A program made the translations under genes and the position numbers. This document shows positions 52,494-60,268 of a stretch of 64,000 nucleotides of DNA, in pieces. The stretch covers positions 14,048 to 78,047 of the forward strand of contig CAZEWN010000016.1 of the NCBI GenBank assembly GCA_964516135.1, given 5' to 3'. Position 1 is the first letter of the stretch, and the number at the start of each line of letters is the position of its first letter. The notes below the pieces were generated by a model, which saw only the letters and a program-made list of their open reading frames with translations, was not told the origin of the DNA and did no database searches. Origin of the DNA: 34-65-8 sp964516135. GTDB taxonomy: Bacteria; Pseudomonadota; Alphaproteobacteria; Sphingomonadales; Sphingomonadaceae.

Positions 52494-53920
52494 GCGATCT
52501 CCACGCCCTGCCCGTGGTGCCCCGCGCCGATCAGGCGGCGCTGGAAGGGGTCATCGGCGCCTTGCGCGAACACTTTGGCGAACGCCTGTCGACCGCCGCC
52601 GCCATCCGCGAGGGCCATGGCCGCGGCGAAGGCCTGCGCGACCTTGCTCCGCCAGACGCGGTGCTTTTCGTCAGCTCGACCGAGGAAGTCGCTGCCGCTG
52701 TCGCGCTGTGCGACGCAGCGCGTGTGCCGGTGATCCCGTTCGGCACGGGCACCAGCCTGGAGGGGCAGCTGATGGCGCTGGGCGGCGGCATCTCGATCGA
52801 TCTTTCCCGCATGGACAGCATCCTGGCCATAAATCCGGGCGACCTCGATTGCCGCGTGGAGGCCGGGGTAACGCGCGAAGCGCTGAACCTGGCGCTGCGC
52901 GACCAAGGCTTGTTCTTCCCGCTTGATCCGGGTGCCAATGCCAGCATTGGCGGGATGGCCGCGACACGTGCCAGCGGCACCAACGCGGTGCGCTATGGAA
53001 CCATGCGCGAGGTGGTGCTGGGGATGACCGTCGTCACGCCCCAGGGGCAGGTCATCCGGACCGGCGGGCGTGCACGCAAGTCGGCGGCGGGATACGATCT
53101 GACCCGGCTCTACCTGGGTTCGGAAGGCACGCTGGGCATCATCACCGAAATTCAGCTACGCCTGTTTGGGATACCCGAGACGATCGCGGCGGCGTCGGTT
53201 CGCTTCGAGAGGCTTGACCAGGCGGTCGAGGCCGTCATGGCGATCATGCAATGCCAGATCCCGATGGCGCGGATCGAGCTGCTCGATGCCCTTCAAATGC
53301 AGGCATGCATCGCCTGGTCGCGGCTCGAAGGGTTTGCGCCGGTCCCCACGTTGTTTCTCGAATTCCACGGCAGCCCGGCGACAGTGGCCGAGCAGGTGGC
53401 CGAAGTCCGCGCGCTGTGTGAGGGATGTGGCGGGGAAGGCTTCGCATTTGCCGAAACAACCGAGGCACGCTCCGCCCTGTGGAAGGCCCGGCATGAGGCC
53501 TACCATGCCGCGCGCGCGCTTGCGCCGGGCAAGGATAGCTTCACCACGGATGCCTGCGTACCGATTTCCCGCCTGGCGGACTGCGTCAGCGCCTGCGCGG
53601 CGCGGGCGCGCGAGCTTCATCTCCTTGCCCCGATCGTGGGTCATGTCGGCGACGGCAATTTTCACATGCTCGTCCTGTTCGACCCGGCGGACGAGGATGA
53701 GCGCGAGCGGGCAGACAGGTTGACCGCGTTCGTCGCCGATCAGGCGATTGCGATGGGCGGCACCTGCACCGGCGAACACGGCGTGGGAGTCCACAAACTC
53801 GACGCGCTGCTGGCCGAACACGGCGTGGGCGCGATCAGCGTGATGCAATGCATCAAGACAGCACTCGACCCCAACGGCATCATGAACCCGGGCAAGACTG
53901 TCCCGATGACGGCGAACTAG
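52490..53920 (+). CDS. FAD-linked oxidase, D-lactate/2-hydroxyglutarate dehydrogenase type
   Basis: A 476-residue flavoprotein of the GlcD/D-lactate dehydrogenase family. The FAD-binding domain has VIPFGTGTSLEGQLMALGGGISID and DPGANASIGGMAATRASGTN. The C-terminal FAD-oxidase domain has the metal-site GHVGDGNFHMLV and GEHGVGVHK. It oxidises a D-2-hydroxyacid to the 2-oxoacid. The GTG start overlaps the end of the VOC-like gene, so the product of that enzyme is a likely substrate. It converges with the NTF2-like gene. Confidence 0.9.
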   Translation: MSDLHALPVVPRADQAALEGVIGALREHFGERLSTAAAIREGHGRGEGLRDLAPPDAVLFVSSTEEVAAAVALCDAARVPVIPFGTGTSLEGQLMALGGGISIDLSRMDSILAINPGDLDCRVEAGVTREALNLALRDQGLFFPLDPGANASIGGMAATRASGTNAVRYGTMREVVLGMTVVTPQGQVIRTGGRARKSAAGYDLTRLYLGSEGTLGIITEIQLRLFGIPETIAAASVRFERLDQAVEAVMAIMQCQIPMARIELLDALQMQACIAWSRLEGFAPVPTLFLEFHGSPATVAEQVAEVRALCEGCGGEGFAFAETTEARSALWKARHEAYHAARALAPGKDSFTTDACVPISRLADCVSACAARARELHLLAPIVGHVGDGNFHMLVLFDPADEDERERADRLTAFVADQAIAMGGTCTGEHGVGVHKLDALLAEHGVGAISVMQCIKTALDPNGIMNPGKTVPMTAN

Positions 53921-53935
53921 CGGGGCTGTCGCTCA

Positions 53936-54433
53936 TCAGACGACGGCGTAGCTTCCATCCTCTGCATCGCGGCGTCCCTTGGTAAGCTCGCCGTTGCCGG
54001 CAAACCAGTCGCTGGCGACCGGGCGTTCCTCGCCCCAGTCCATAAGCTCGTCATGCTCATCGAGCCGCCACCCCGAGGCGCCCTCGCGCGCCTTTCCGAT
54101 ATAGCGGCCCAGGACCGTTAGTTCCCTGCCGCCATCGCTCATGAGATGCCAGGTCCGCACATAAGCCTCGTAACCGATCGCACCGTCGCCATGCGTGATC
54201 ATCCGAATATTGCCGACGTCATGCCGCGTGGCGGCGAACATGCCCATGAACTCCATCGCCACATCGGCGAACCCGTCCGGACCGCCGCTGTAGATCTTGC
54301 CCAGCGATATCCGGGCGTTCTCGGAAAATGCTGCGGCGATCAGAGCCCTGTCACGCCGATCGACGCCGCGGGCATAGGTATAGAGCGCCTGCCGAACCGC
54401 CTCCGCGGCGTTCGCATCGGGGTGATCAGGCAA
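53936..54433 (-). CDS. NTF2-like (SnoaL-type) protein
   Basis: A 165-residue protein with the SnoaL/NTF2-like pattern AVRQALYTYARGVDRRDRALIAAAFSENA and a C-terminal WRLDEHDELMDWGEERPV. The family comprises cone-shaped barrels with hydratase, isomerase or dehydratase roles, or no catalytic role. The TTG at 54433 with GAGGTG 5 bases before it is the most likely start; an ATG at 54469 is possible. It overlaps the upstream small barrel gene by 8 bases. Confidence 0.8.
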   Translation of the reverse strand: MPDHPDANAAEAVRQALYTYARGVDRRDRALIAAAFSENARISLGKIYSGGPDGFADVAMEFMGMFAATRHDVGNIRMITHGDGAIGYEAYVRTWHLMSDGGRELTVLGRYIGKAREGASGWRLDEHDELMDWGEERPVASDWFAGNGELTKGRRDAEDGSYAVV

Positions 54434-54737
54434 AATGCACCTCGCCAGCTTCGTTGTCGACCAGGACATCGCAGTCGAGATATTCGACTTCGGGCGCATG
54501 ACCGGTCTTGGCCAGGATCATTTCGCGGGCCCGGGCGAAAAATGCCTCGGCCGATGCCCGATCCCGCCAGAAGTACACACTGCGTCCTTCACCCTTCGCG
54601 GCATCCAGATGGATCGCCTTGCGGACCAGCGCCGGCCCCGCGGCCTGATAGATCGGGATCGTGCGGCGGATTTCCTCCATCGCCCCGGCATGGTCTTCCC
54701 CCGGAGCGAGCCGGAAGCGAACGATGGTAGTCAGCAT
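54426..54737 (-). CDS. small dimeric alpha/beta-barrel protein, YdhR-like
   Basis: A 103-residue protein beginning MLTTIVRFRLAPGEDHAGAMEEI and containing AGPALVRKAIHLDAAKGEGRSVYFWRDRASAEAFF, the pattern of YdhR/antibiotic-biosynthesis-monooxygenase-like ferredoxin-fold dimers. These bind small aromatics or act as cofactor-free monooxygenases. The ATG at 54737 gives the family's length. It is cotranscribed with the NTF2-like gene and divergent from the TonB receptor. Confidence 0.78.
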   Translation of the reverse strand: MLTTIVRFRLAPGEDHAGAMEEIRRTIPIYQAAGPALVRKAIHLDAAKGEGRSVYFWRDRASAEAFFARAREMILAKTGHAPEVEYLDCDVLVDNEAGEVHFA

Positions 54738-54942
54738 GGTCGAAATCCTCCTGAACGCTTCCTCGCGCAACGGCCCGGAGCTTGGCCAAGGCAAAGCGCA
54801 CCCGCCCCCATAACCGCCGGTTCCCTCCGGCCTGGCCGCGCCAATCGGTTTTTTCATGCCTCGCGCTGTTCAAGTTGTTGGGCAGCGCGCGCCTCCCGGC
54901 CCAGCCTGACATGGGGTGGCAACTGACCGGGAGGGCTACACG

Positions 54943-57174
54943 ATGATCGTGGCGCAGCAGCAGATTGGAACAAATGCAGTGCGGCGTGGGGGCGCGGCGC
55001 TGGGGGTAATCGCGCTCGGGCTGGTTAGCCAGCCGGCGCTTGCACAGGCTGAGCCGACGGCGGCGGCAACCACTGGCAGTCAGGCAGAAATCATCGTTAC
55101 CGCGCAGAAACGCGCGGAACGTCTGATCGACGTGCCCCTGTCTATCGTCGCGCAGACGGGCGATGACCTGAAGAACGCAGGCGTCACCGATTTCAACCAG
55201 GTGATGAGCAAGGTTCCTAACCTTGTCGTCGTCGACACACCGGCGAACAAGTCAATCACGATTCGCGGCATCGGCACGAGCGGAAACAGTTTTTCGTTCG
55301 AGCAGTCGGTCGCGCTGTTCGTGGACGGCATCTACGGCGGCCGTAACCGGCAGTACAACCAGCCCTTCCTCGACATGGAACGGATGGAGGTGCTGCGCGG
55401 TCCGCAAGGCGCGCTCTTCGGCCGCAACACCAGCGCCGGTGCGATCTCCATCACCTCCACCCGCCCCCGCCAGGAAGCGAGCGGAGAGGTTGCCGCCGAG
55501 TACGAATTTGTCCGCGACAGCCACAACGTTACCGGAATCGTCAATACCGGGATCACCGACAAGCTCGCGTTCCGTATGGCTGCGCGATACGGCAAGGCCA
55601 ACGGCTGGCTCGACAACACGGTGCTCGATCGCAAGGAAGTGGTAAACGAAAACTACCTCCTGCGCGGCTCGCTGCTGTTTACCCCAACCGAAACGGTGAC
55701 GCTTTACGGCAAGCTCGAATACGGCGAACAGGATATCACGGGGTCCGCGTTCGAGTTCGTACCCGCCGGCACTCGACCTGACTATCTCAAGGACACCGAC
55801 GACGCGTTCTCACCGGAACGCGACAACAGCAACACCTGGAACGGCGTCCTGCAGCTCGATGTCGAGCTTGGCGGCCACACCCTTACCGCCATCACCGGCT
55901 ATTCGCACTACAGCTATGAACAGGCGTTCAATATCCAGGCCCGGCGCCCCGCCCGCCTGGTGGTCGACAACGCCGAGCGGTTTACGCAGTGGAGCCAGGA
56001 AGTGCGGCTTCTGTCGCCCACCGGCGATGCATTCGATTATGTCATCGGCGCCTATGCCGAGTGGGGTCGCAGCGCCGTTGAACGGCAGTCCACCATCGAC
56101 ACGCCCGCCCCGCTTTCACCCAACACCATCACATTCCGGACCTTCGATCAGGATACCGATGTCCTCGCCGCGTTCGGCCAGGCGAACTACAGCTTCAGCG
56201 AGCAGTGGAAGGTATCGGCGGGCCTGCGGTGGACCAACATCAAAAAGCGCGGCCTGATCACCGGGTTTACGCAAGTCTTCAACCTGCCGCCTGCCCCGGC
56301 CAGCGTGATTATTCCCCGCGCCGACCTGGCCGGGCGGTTCACGGAAAGCTCGCTTTCCCCGTCGGTCACGCTGAGCTGGCAACCCGATCGCGACATCAAT
56401 CTGTTCGTCCGTTACGCGCGGGGAGACAAAGGCGGGGCATTCAGCGAATTCCAGAACGTGACTGCGGCGACCTTCGTGTTGCGCCCCGAAAAATCCGACG
56501 TGTTCGAGGCGGGGCTCAAGGCGCAATGGCCCGGCATCGGCGGGTTCTTCAGCCTGGTCGGGTTCACCACCGGGTACAGTGATCTGCAACGCTCCGCACT
56601 GGACATCAATACCGCCAGCTTCGTCACCAGCAACGCAGCTGGGGCGCGCACACGTGGCTTCGAGCTGGAAGCGGGCGTTTCGCCGTTGCAGGGGCTGCGC
56701 GTAGCCGGTTCGCTGTCGTATCTCGATGCGTTTTACACCAGCTTCCCGAACGGTCCTTGCCGCTTCGACAACCCTAACCGCCTGGTGCCCGGCTGCACGC
56801 AGGACCGGGCGGGGGATCGGCTGCAAAGTTCGCCCACCTGGACTGGCAATGTGTCCGTCAATTACGATCAGCCGGTCAGCGAGACCTTGCGCGTCTTCGG
56901 CAACGCGACGGTCAATTTCATGTCCGACATCAACTACCAGGAAGCCGCCAATCCGCTCGAGGTGCAACCGGCATTTTCCAAGACGGACGTTCGCCTGGGC
57001 GTGGGTGATGCCGATGAAAGCTGGGAAGTGGCGCTGCTGGTGAAGAACCTGTTTGACGAGCGTACCTCGTCGCTGATCTTCGAAGTCTTCCCGATCGGTG
57101 TCGGTCCGAACGATCGTGCTCACATGCCCGATCCGCGGCGCAGCTTCACCCTCCAGGCCAAGGTCGCATTCTGA
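54943..57174 (+). CDS. TonB-dependent outer-membrane receptor
   Basis: A 743-residue receptor with signal peptide (cleavage near ALA|QAE). The plug start is AEIIVTAQKRAERLIDVPLSIVAQTG, with MEVLRGPQGALFGRNTSAGAISI further on. The barrel ends in FTLQAKVAF with a terminal Phe. GGGAGGG lies 10 bases before the ATG at 54943. Its stop TGA shares a base with the ATG of the first dirigent-like gene, so this receptor and the two barrel proteins form one translational unit. Confidence 0.93.
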   Translation: MIVAQQQIGTNAVRRGGAALGVIALGLVSQPALAQAEPTAAATTGSQAEIIVTAQKRAERLIDVPLSIVAQTGDDLKNAGVTDFNQVMSKVPNLVVVDTPANKSITIRGIGTSGNSFSFEQSVALFVDGIYGGRNRQYNQPFLDMERMEVLRGPQGALFGRNTSAGAISITSTRPRQEASGEVAAEYEFVRDSHNVTGIVNTGITDKLAFRMAARYGKANGWLDNTVLDRKEVVNENYLLRGSLLFTPTETVTLYGKLEYGEQDITGSAFEFVPAGTRPDYLKDTDDAFSPERDNSNTWNGVLQLDVELGGHTLTAITGYSHYSYEQAFNIQARRPARLVVDNAERFTQWSQEVRLLSPTGDAFDYVIGAYAEWGRSAVERQSTIDTPAPLSPNTITFRTFDQDTDVLAAFGQANYSFSEQWKVSAGLRWTNIKKRGLITGFTQVFNLPPAPASVIIPRADLAGRFTESSLSPSVTLSWQPDRDINLFVRYARGDKGGAFSEFQNVTAATFVLRPEKSDVFEAGLKAQWPGIGGFFSLVGFTTGYSDLQRSALDINTASFVTSNAAGARTRGFELEAGVSPLQGLRVAGSLSYLDAFYTSFPNGPCRFDNPNRLVPGCTQDRAGDRLQSSPTWTGNVSVNYDQPVSETLRVFGNATVNFMSDINYQEAANPLEVQPAFSKTDVRLGVGDADESWEVALLVKNLFDERTSSLIFEVFPIGVGPNDRAHMPDPRRSFTLQAKVAF

Positions 57175-57872
57175 TGGGCGGAACAATGGACATGCCGGGT
57201 CTGGCTGCGTTGCCATTTCCGGTGGAGCACGTCGACGGGGGCGCCCGGCTTGTCGTCGACCTGGCCATACTGGGTCATACCGATGCGGCCGATCCCTCTG
57301 GCAGGATCGGCGACAAGACGACACAGAACTACTTTGGCATCGACACGCGCGGCGACAGCTACTTCGTGGCGGGGCTGCTATATCCGGGGGGCACGATCCC
57401 GATGCCGACGCGCCCCACCGCCCTGTCGGTGTTTCCCGGTGCCCCGCCCCGCCTCCACAACGAGATGGTGTGGGACTTCACGGCAGCAAAGCCAGTCGGG
57501 CATCATTTCAATCGCGGCTGGGTGCTGATCAACGGCAGCAGGGAAGCGACGCCGGACACCCGCGGCACGCCAATCGACCTGCCCCGGCAGGAACCGCATC
57601 TTCTGTCGACGCACAACTTCATCCTGGGCGAATTCTCGCCGGACAACCTGTCGCCGCCGATGCTGGTCACCAAAGGGGTCGAAAACGGTAACGATCCCGA
57701 TGTCGAGGTTGTCTATCGCGCGATCGCGGGGGGTACGGGGCCGTTCCGCTTCGCGCGGGGTCAAGTCCGCCAGGAACGCCTTGGACGCAATTCGACCGCG
57801 CTCAGGACGTTCTCGAGCTTCGCCAATGTCCTGGCCCCCAATTACCGCTTCACCTTCGACATCGTCTGGTAG
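57174..57872 (+). CDS. dirigent/allene-oxide-cyclase-like barrel protein, no signal peptide
   Basis: A 232-residue protein. The C-terminal AIAGGTGPFRFARGQV matches the GGTGxF...(A/T)xG motif of dirigent and allene oxide cyclase-like beta-barrels, and the N-terminal half has DPSGRIGDKTTQNYFGIDTRG. It is a clear paralogue of the next gene. No signal peptide is seen, unlike its neighbour. Dirigent proteins bind hydrophobic or phenolic ligands and steer coupling; the bacterial role is unknown. It is translationally coupled to the TonB receptor. Confidence 0.7.
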   Translation: MGGTMDMPGLAALPFPVEHVDGGARLVVDLAILGHTDAADPSGRIGDKTTQNYFGIDTRGDSYFVAGLLYPGGTIPMPTRPTALSVFPGAPPRLHNEMVWDFTAAKPVGHHFNRGWVLINGSREATPDTRGTPIDLPRQEPHLLSTHNFILGEFSPDNLSPPMLVTKGVENGNDPDVEVVYRAIAGGTGPFRFARGQVRQERLGRNSTALRTFSSFANVLAPNYRFTFDIVW

Positions 57873-57883
57873 GGATGACATCA

Positions 57884-58657
57884 ATGGAAACGTCACGGCG
57901 CACACTTCTCAAGATGGCCGGCACGACCGGACTGCTGGCGACCGGCGGGCCGGTTCTGGCGCAGGCCACCCGGCTCATCATGCCCCAGCCCGCCGACTGG
58001 CTGCGAATCGAACCCGATGCGAACGGGATCGTCCGTTTCTCGGTCGACGTGGCAGTGATCGGCAACAGTGACGCGATCGATGCTTCGGGCCGTATCGGGC
58101 CCAAAGACAGCCAGGACTATTTCAACATCGACGTGCGCGGCGACACCTACCAGGTGGAAGGCGCACTATACCCGGGTGGCACGATCCCGGATCCCACCGT
58201 CCTGACCGAAGGGCGGCGCGGCAAGAAGCCGTCGGTCCAGTATCAGCTCAACTGGGATTTCAAGGCGGCCCAGCCGGTCGGCCATTGGCTCAGCCGCGGC
58301 TGGGTGCTGATCAACGGCAACCGCGAACCCGTTACCGACACACTCGGGACAGTGGTGGAAACGGCGCGGACGGAACCTCACCTGTTGTCAGAACACAACT
58401 ACGTGTTCGGCCGCTTCGGCCCCGACAACCTGTCACCCGAGATGCTGATTTCGAGTGGAGTCGAGGACGGCGATGACGTCGACAAGGAAATCATCACCCG
58501 CGCGATCACGGGGGGCACCGGAAGGTTCCGCAACGTGACCGGCCAGGTCGTGGAACGCCGCTTGGGCCGCAATACCAGCGTGCTGCGCAGCTTTTCCGAT
58601 TTCCCCGGCGCATATTCGCCGAATTACCGTTTCGAGTTCGAACTCAAGCTCGATTGA
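57884..58657 (+). CDS. Tat-exported dirigent/allene-oxide-cyclase-like barrel protein
   Basis: A 257-residue paralogue of the preceding protein. A twin-arginine signal (SRRTLLKMAGTTG, then a hydrophobic stretch ending near VLA|QA) directs it to the periplasm. Shared landmarks are DASGRIGPKDSQDYFNIDVRG, LYPGGTIPDP, NRGW/SRGWVLING and the dirigent-like AITGGTGRFRNVTGQVVERR. AGGGA lies 8 bases before the ATG at 57884; an ATG at 57875 is three codons earlier. The gene is followed by a strong hairpin. Confidence 0.75.
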   Translation: METSRRTLLKMAGTTGLLATGGPVLAQATRLIMPQPADWLRIEPDANGIVRFSVDVAVIGNSDAIDASGRIGPKDSQDYFNIDVRGDTYQVEGALYPGGTIPDPTVLTEGRRGKKPSVQYQLNWDFKAAQPVGHWLSRGWVLINGNREPVTDTLGTVVETARTEPHLLSEHNYVFGRFGPDNLSPEMLISSGVEDGDDVDKEIITRAITGGTGRFRNVTGQVVERRLGRNTSVLRSFSDFPGAYSPNYRFEFELKLD

Positions 58658-58667
58658 CGCGGCAAAC

Positions 58668-58693
58668 CCGCGCCGCGCATGTGCGCGGCGCGG
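58668..58693 (+). terminator. terminator-like hairpin after the barrel-protein genes
   Basis: CCGCGCCGCGCA (58668-58679) pairs perfectly with TGCGCGGCGCGG (58682-58693) around 2 unpaired bases, 11 bases after the stop. It probably ends transcription of the receptor/barrel operon. No T run follows. Confidence 0.6.
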
Positions 58694-59008
58694 CGGGCAG
58701 AACGCCTTCGACGGCGATATCGCACCATTTGCCTGGGAACGCGGCACGATCTTCCGCAGGGCATTCAGGACGCTCGATGATTGGCAGGTGCCCCGCCGCT
58801 GGATAGCGCGGGGCAGCACCCCAAGCCCATTGGCCCACATCTATCGATGCCGCAGCAGGCGGCATCATGGCAACTTACACCGATCCGCAACTGGCTTTAC
58901 ACATGGCTTGACCAATATGCGCCATCTGGCTAGGCCTGTCGTTGCATGGCGACGTGGCAGACCCCGCAGGGGGCATCGTCGTCGAGAATAGCTAGGAGAG
59001 GGCGCGAC
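58694..59008 (+). other. non-coding region before the enolase-superfamily gene
   Basis: About 315 bases without a convincing gene. Near its 3' end, about 90 bases before the next start, lies a somewhat AT-richer stretch with TTGACC (58908-58913), CCAATATG (58912-58919) and GCCATCTG (58921-58928). The pair CCAATATG/GCCATCTG recurs before the mannonate dehydratase gene at 63885-63905. AGGAG at 58994-58998 is the ribosome-binding site of the downstream gene. Confidence 0.5.
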
Positions 59009-60268
59009 ATGCTCGATAGACGTCATTTCCTGGGCGCCGGCGCTGCCCTTTCGCTCGCGCCCTTTGCTCCGATCGCCGGCGCTGCGATGGCTCAGGCGCC
59101 GCGCGCGCCCGTGCCAACCGGTCTGCGGGCCGCGGGCGAAGCCGATGTCCTGCGTCGCGATCTGCTCAACGAACCCGTCATCCTTGAATCGATAGAGGTG
59201 CTGGCGGTCGAGCGGCAGTTCTTCGTCCGGGCGAAGGACACCTCTGGGCGTGAGGGGGTCGCCTTGGCCAACCCGCGCCTGATGCGCACGATCCATCCGA
59301 TCTTCAACCAGCGCATCGCCCCGCTCTTCGCCGGACGCGATGCGCGCGACCTGCACCGCATCCAGGAAGATCTCGAGCCGCACCAGCTGAATTACAAGTG
59401 GGCCGGACTGCCGTTCTGGTGTGCCCATGCCTGGGCGGAACTCGCGGTTCTCGACCTGCTCGGGCAAGTCCACGGCCTGTCCGTTGCAACCATGCTGGGA
59501 GGCGCCGTGCGGCGTGAAAGCGGCCTGTATTATGCCAGCGGCGACCGGGAAAGCAGTGCCGAGGAAGTGGTCGAGGAACTGCGGGGTTTCATGCGCGATT
59601 CCGGCACGCGGGCAGTCAAGTTCCGGCTCGGCGCGCGGTTGCACCGGACCGCCCAATCGGATGCGCGCGACGCACGCCTCATCCCCCTGGCGCGGCGGGA
59701 ACTGGGGGATGACGCGATCCTCTATGCCGACGCCAACAGCAGCTACGATATCGACGCGGCAGTTTACTTCGGCAGGATGCTCCAGGATCAGGGCTATGCG
59801 CTGTACGAGGAGCCCGTTCGCTTCGACGACTTCGCCGAAACCGCCCGGGTGGCGGAAGCCCTAGACATTCCACTGGCTGGCGGAGAGCAGGAATCCAGCC
59901 TGCGCCGCTTCGAGGCCATGATCCGCGACCGCGTGGTCGACATCGTGCAACCCGACATTCTCTATTTCGGTGGCCTGACGCGCGCGATCCGGGTCGCGCG
60001 GATGGCGGCCCACGCCGGTATTCCCGCCCTGCCCCACATCTCGGGTGGCGGTTTCGGTTTCCTTAACGTCCTTCACTTCGCGGCTGTCGTTCCCAACACG
60101 ACCGAATACCAGGAATACAAGGGCGACGAGCGGGTCCCCCACGAGGTTATCGGCACCGGCAAACCGCTACGGCCCGAGAACGGGAAGCTGGCGATACCCC
60201 AAGGGCCGGGGCTGGGTGTCCGGTTCGATCCGGACATGCTCGGGCGGGCCACGATCGTCACGGCATGA
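59009..60268 (+). CDS. exported mandelate racemase/muconate lactonizing-type enzyme
   Basis: A 419-residue enolase-superfamily protein. A twin-arginine-like signal (DRRHFLGAGAAL..., cleavage near AMA|QAP) is present, which is rare in this family. In the barrel, AVKFRLG supplies the Lys/Arg pair, the metal ligands are Asp (LYADANSSY), Glu (YEEPV) and Glu (AGGEQ), and the general acid/base His is in LPHISGGG. The reaction is probably dehydration or racemisation of an acid sugar. AGGAG before 59009 sets the start. Its stop overlaps the sulfatase start. Confidence 0.85.
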   Translation: MLDRRHFLGAGAALSLAPFAPIAGAAMAQAPRAPVPTGLRAAGEADVLRRDLLNEPVILESIEVLAVERQFFVRAKDTSGREGVALANPRLMRTIHPIFNQRIAPLFAGRDARDLHRIQEDLEPHQLNYKWAGLPFWCAHAWAELAVLDLLGQVHGLSVATMLGGAVRRESGLYYASGDRESSAEEVVEELRGFMRDSGTRAVKFRLGARLHRTAQSDARDARLIPLARRELGDDAILYADANSSYDIDAAVYFGRMLQDQGYALYEEPVRFDDFAETARVAEALDIPLAGGEQESSLRRFEAMIRDRVVDIVQPDILYFGGLTRAIRVARMAAHAGIPALPHISGGGFGFLNVLHFAAVVPNTTEYQEYKGDERVPHEVIGTGKPLRPENGKLAIPQGPGLGVRFDPDMLGRATIVTA

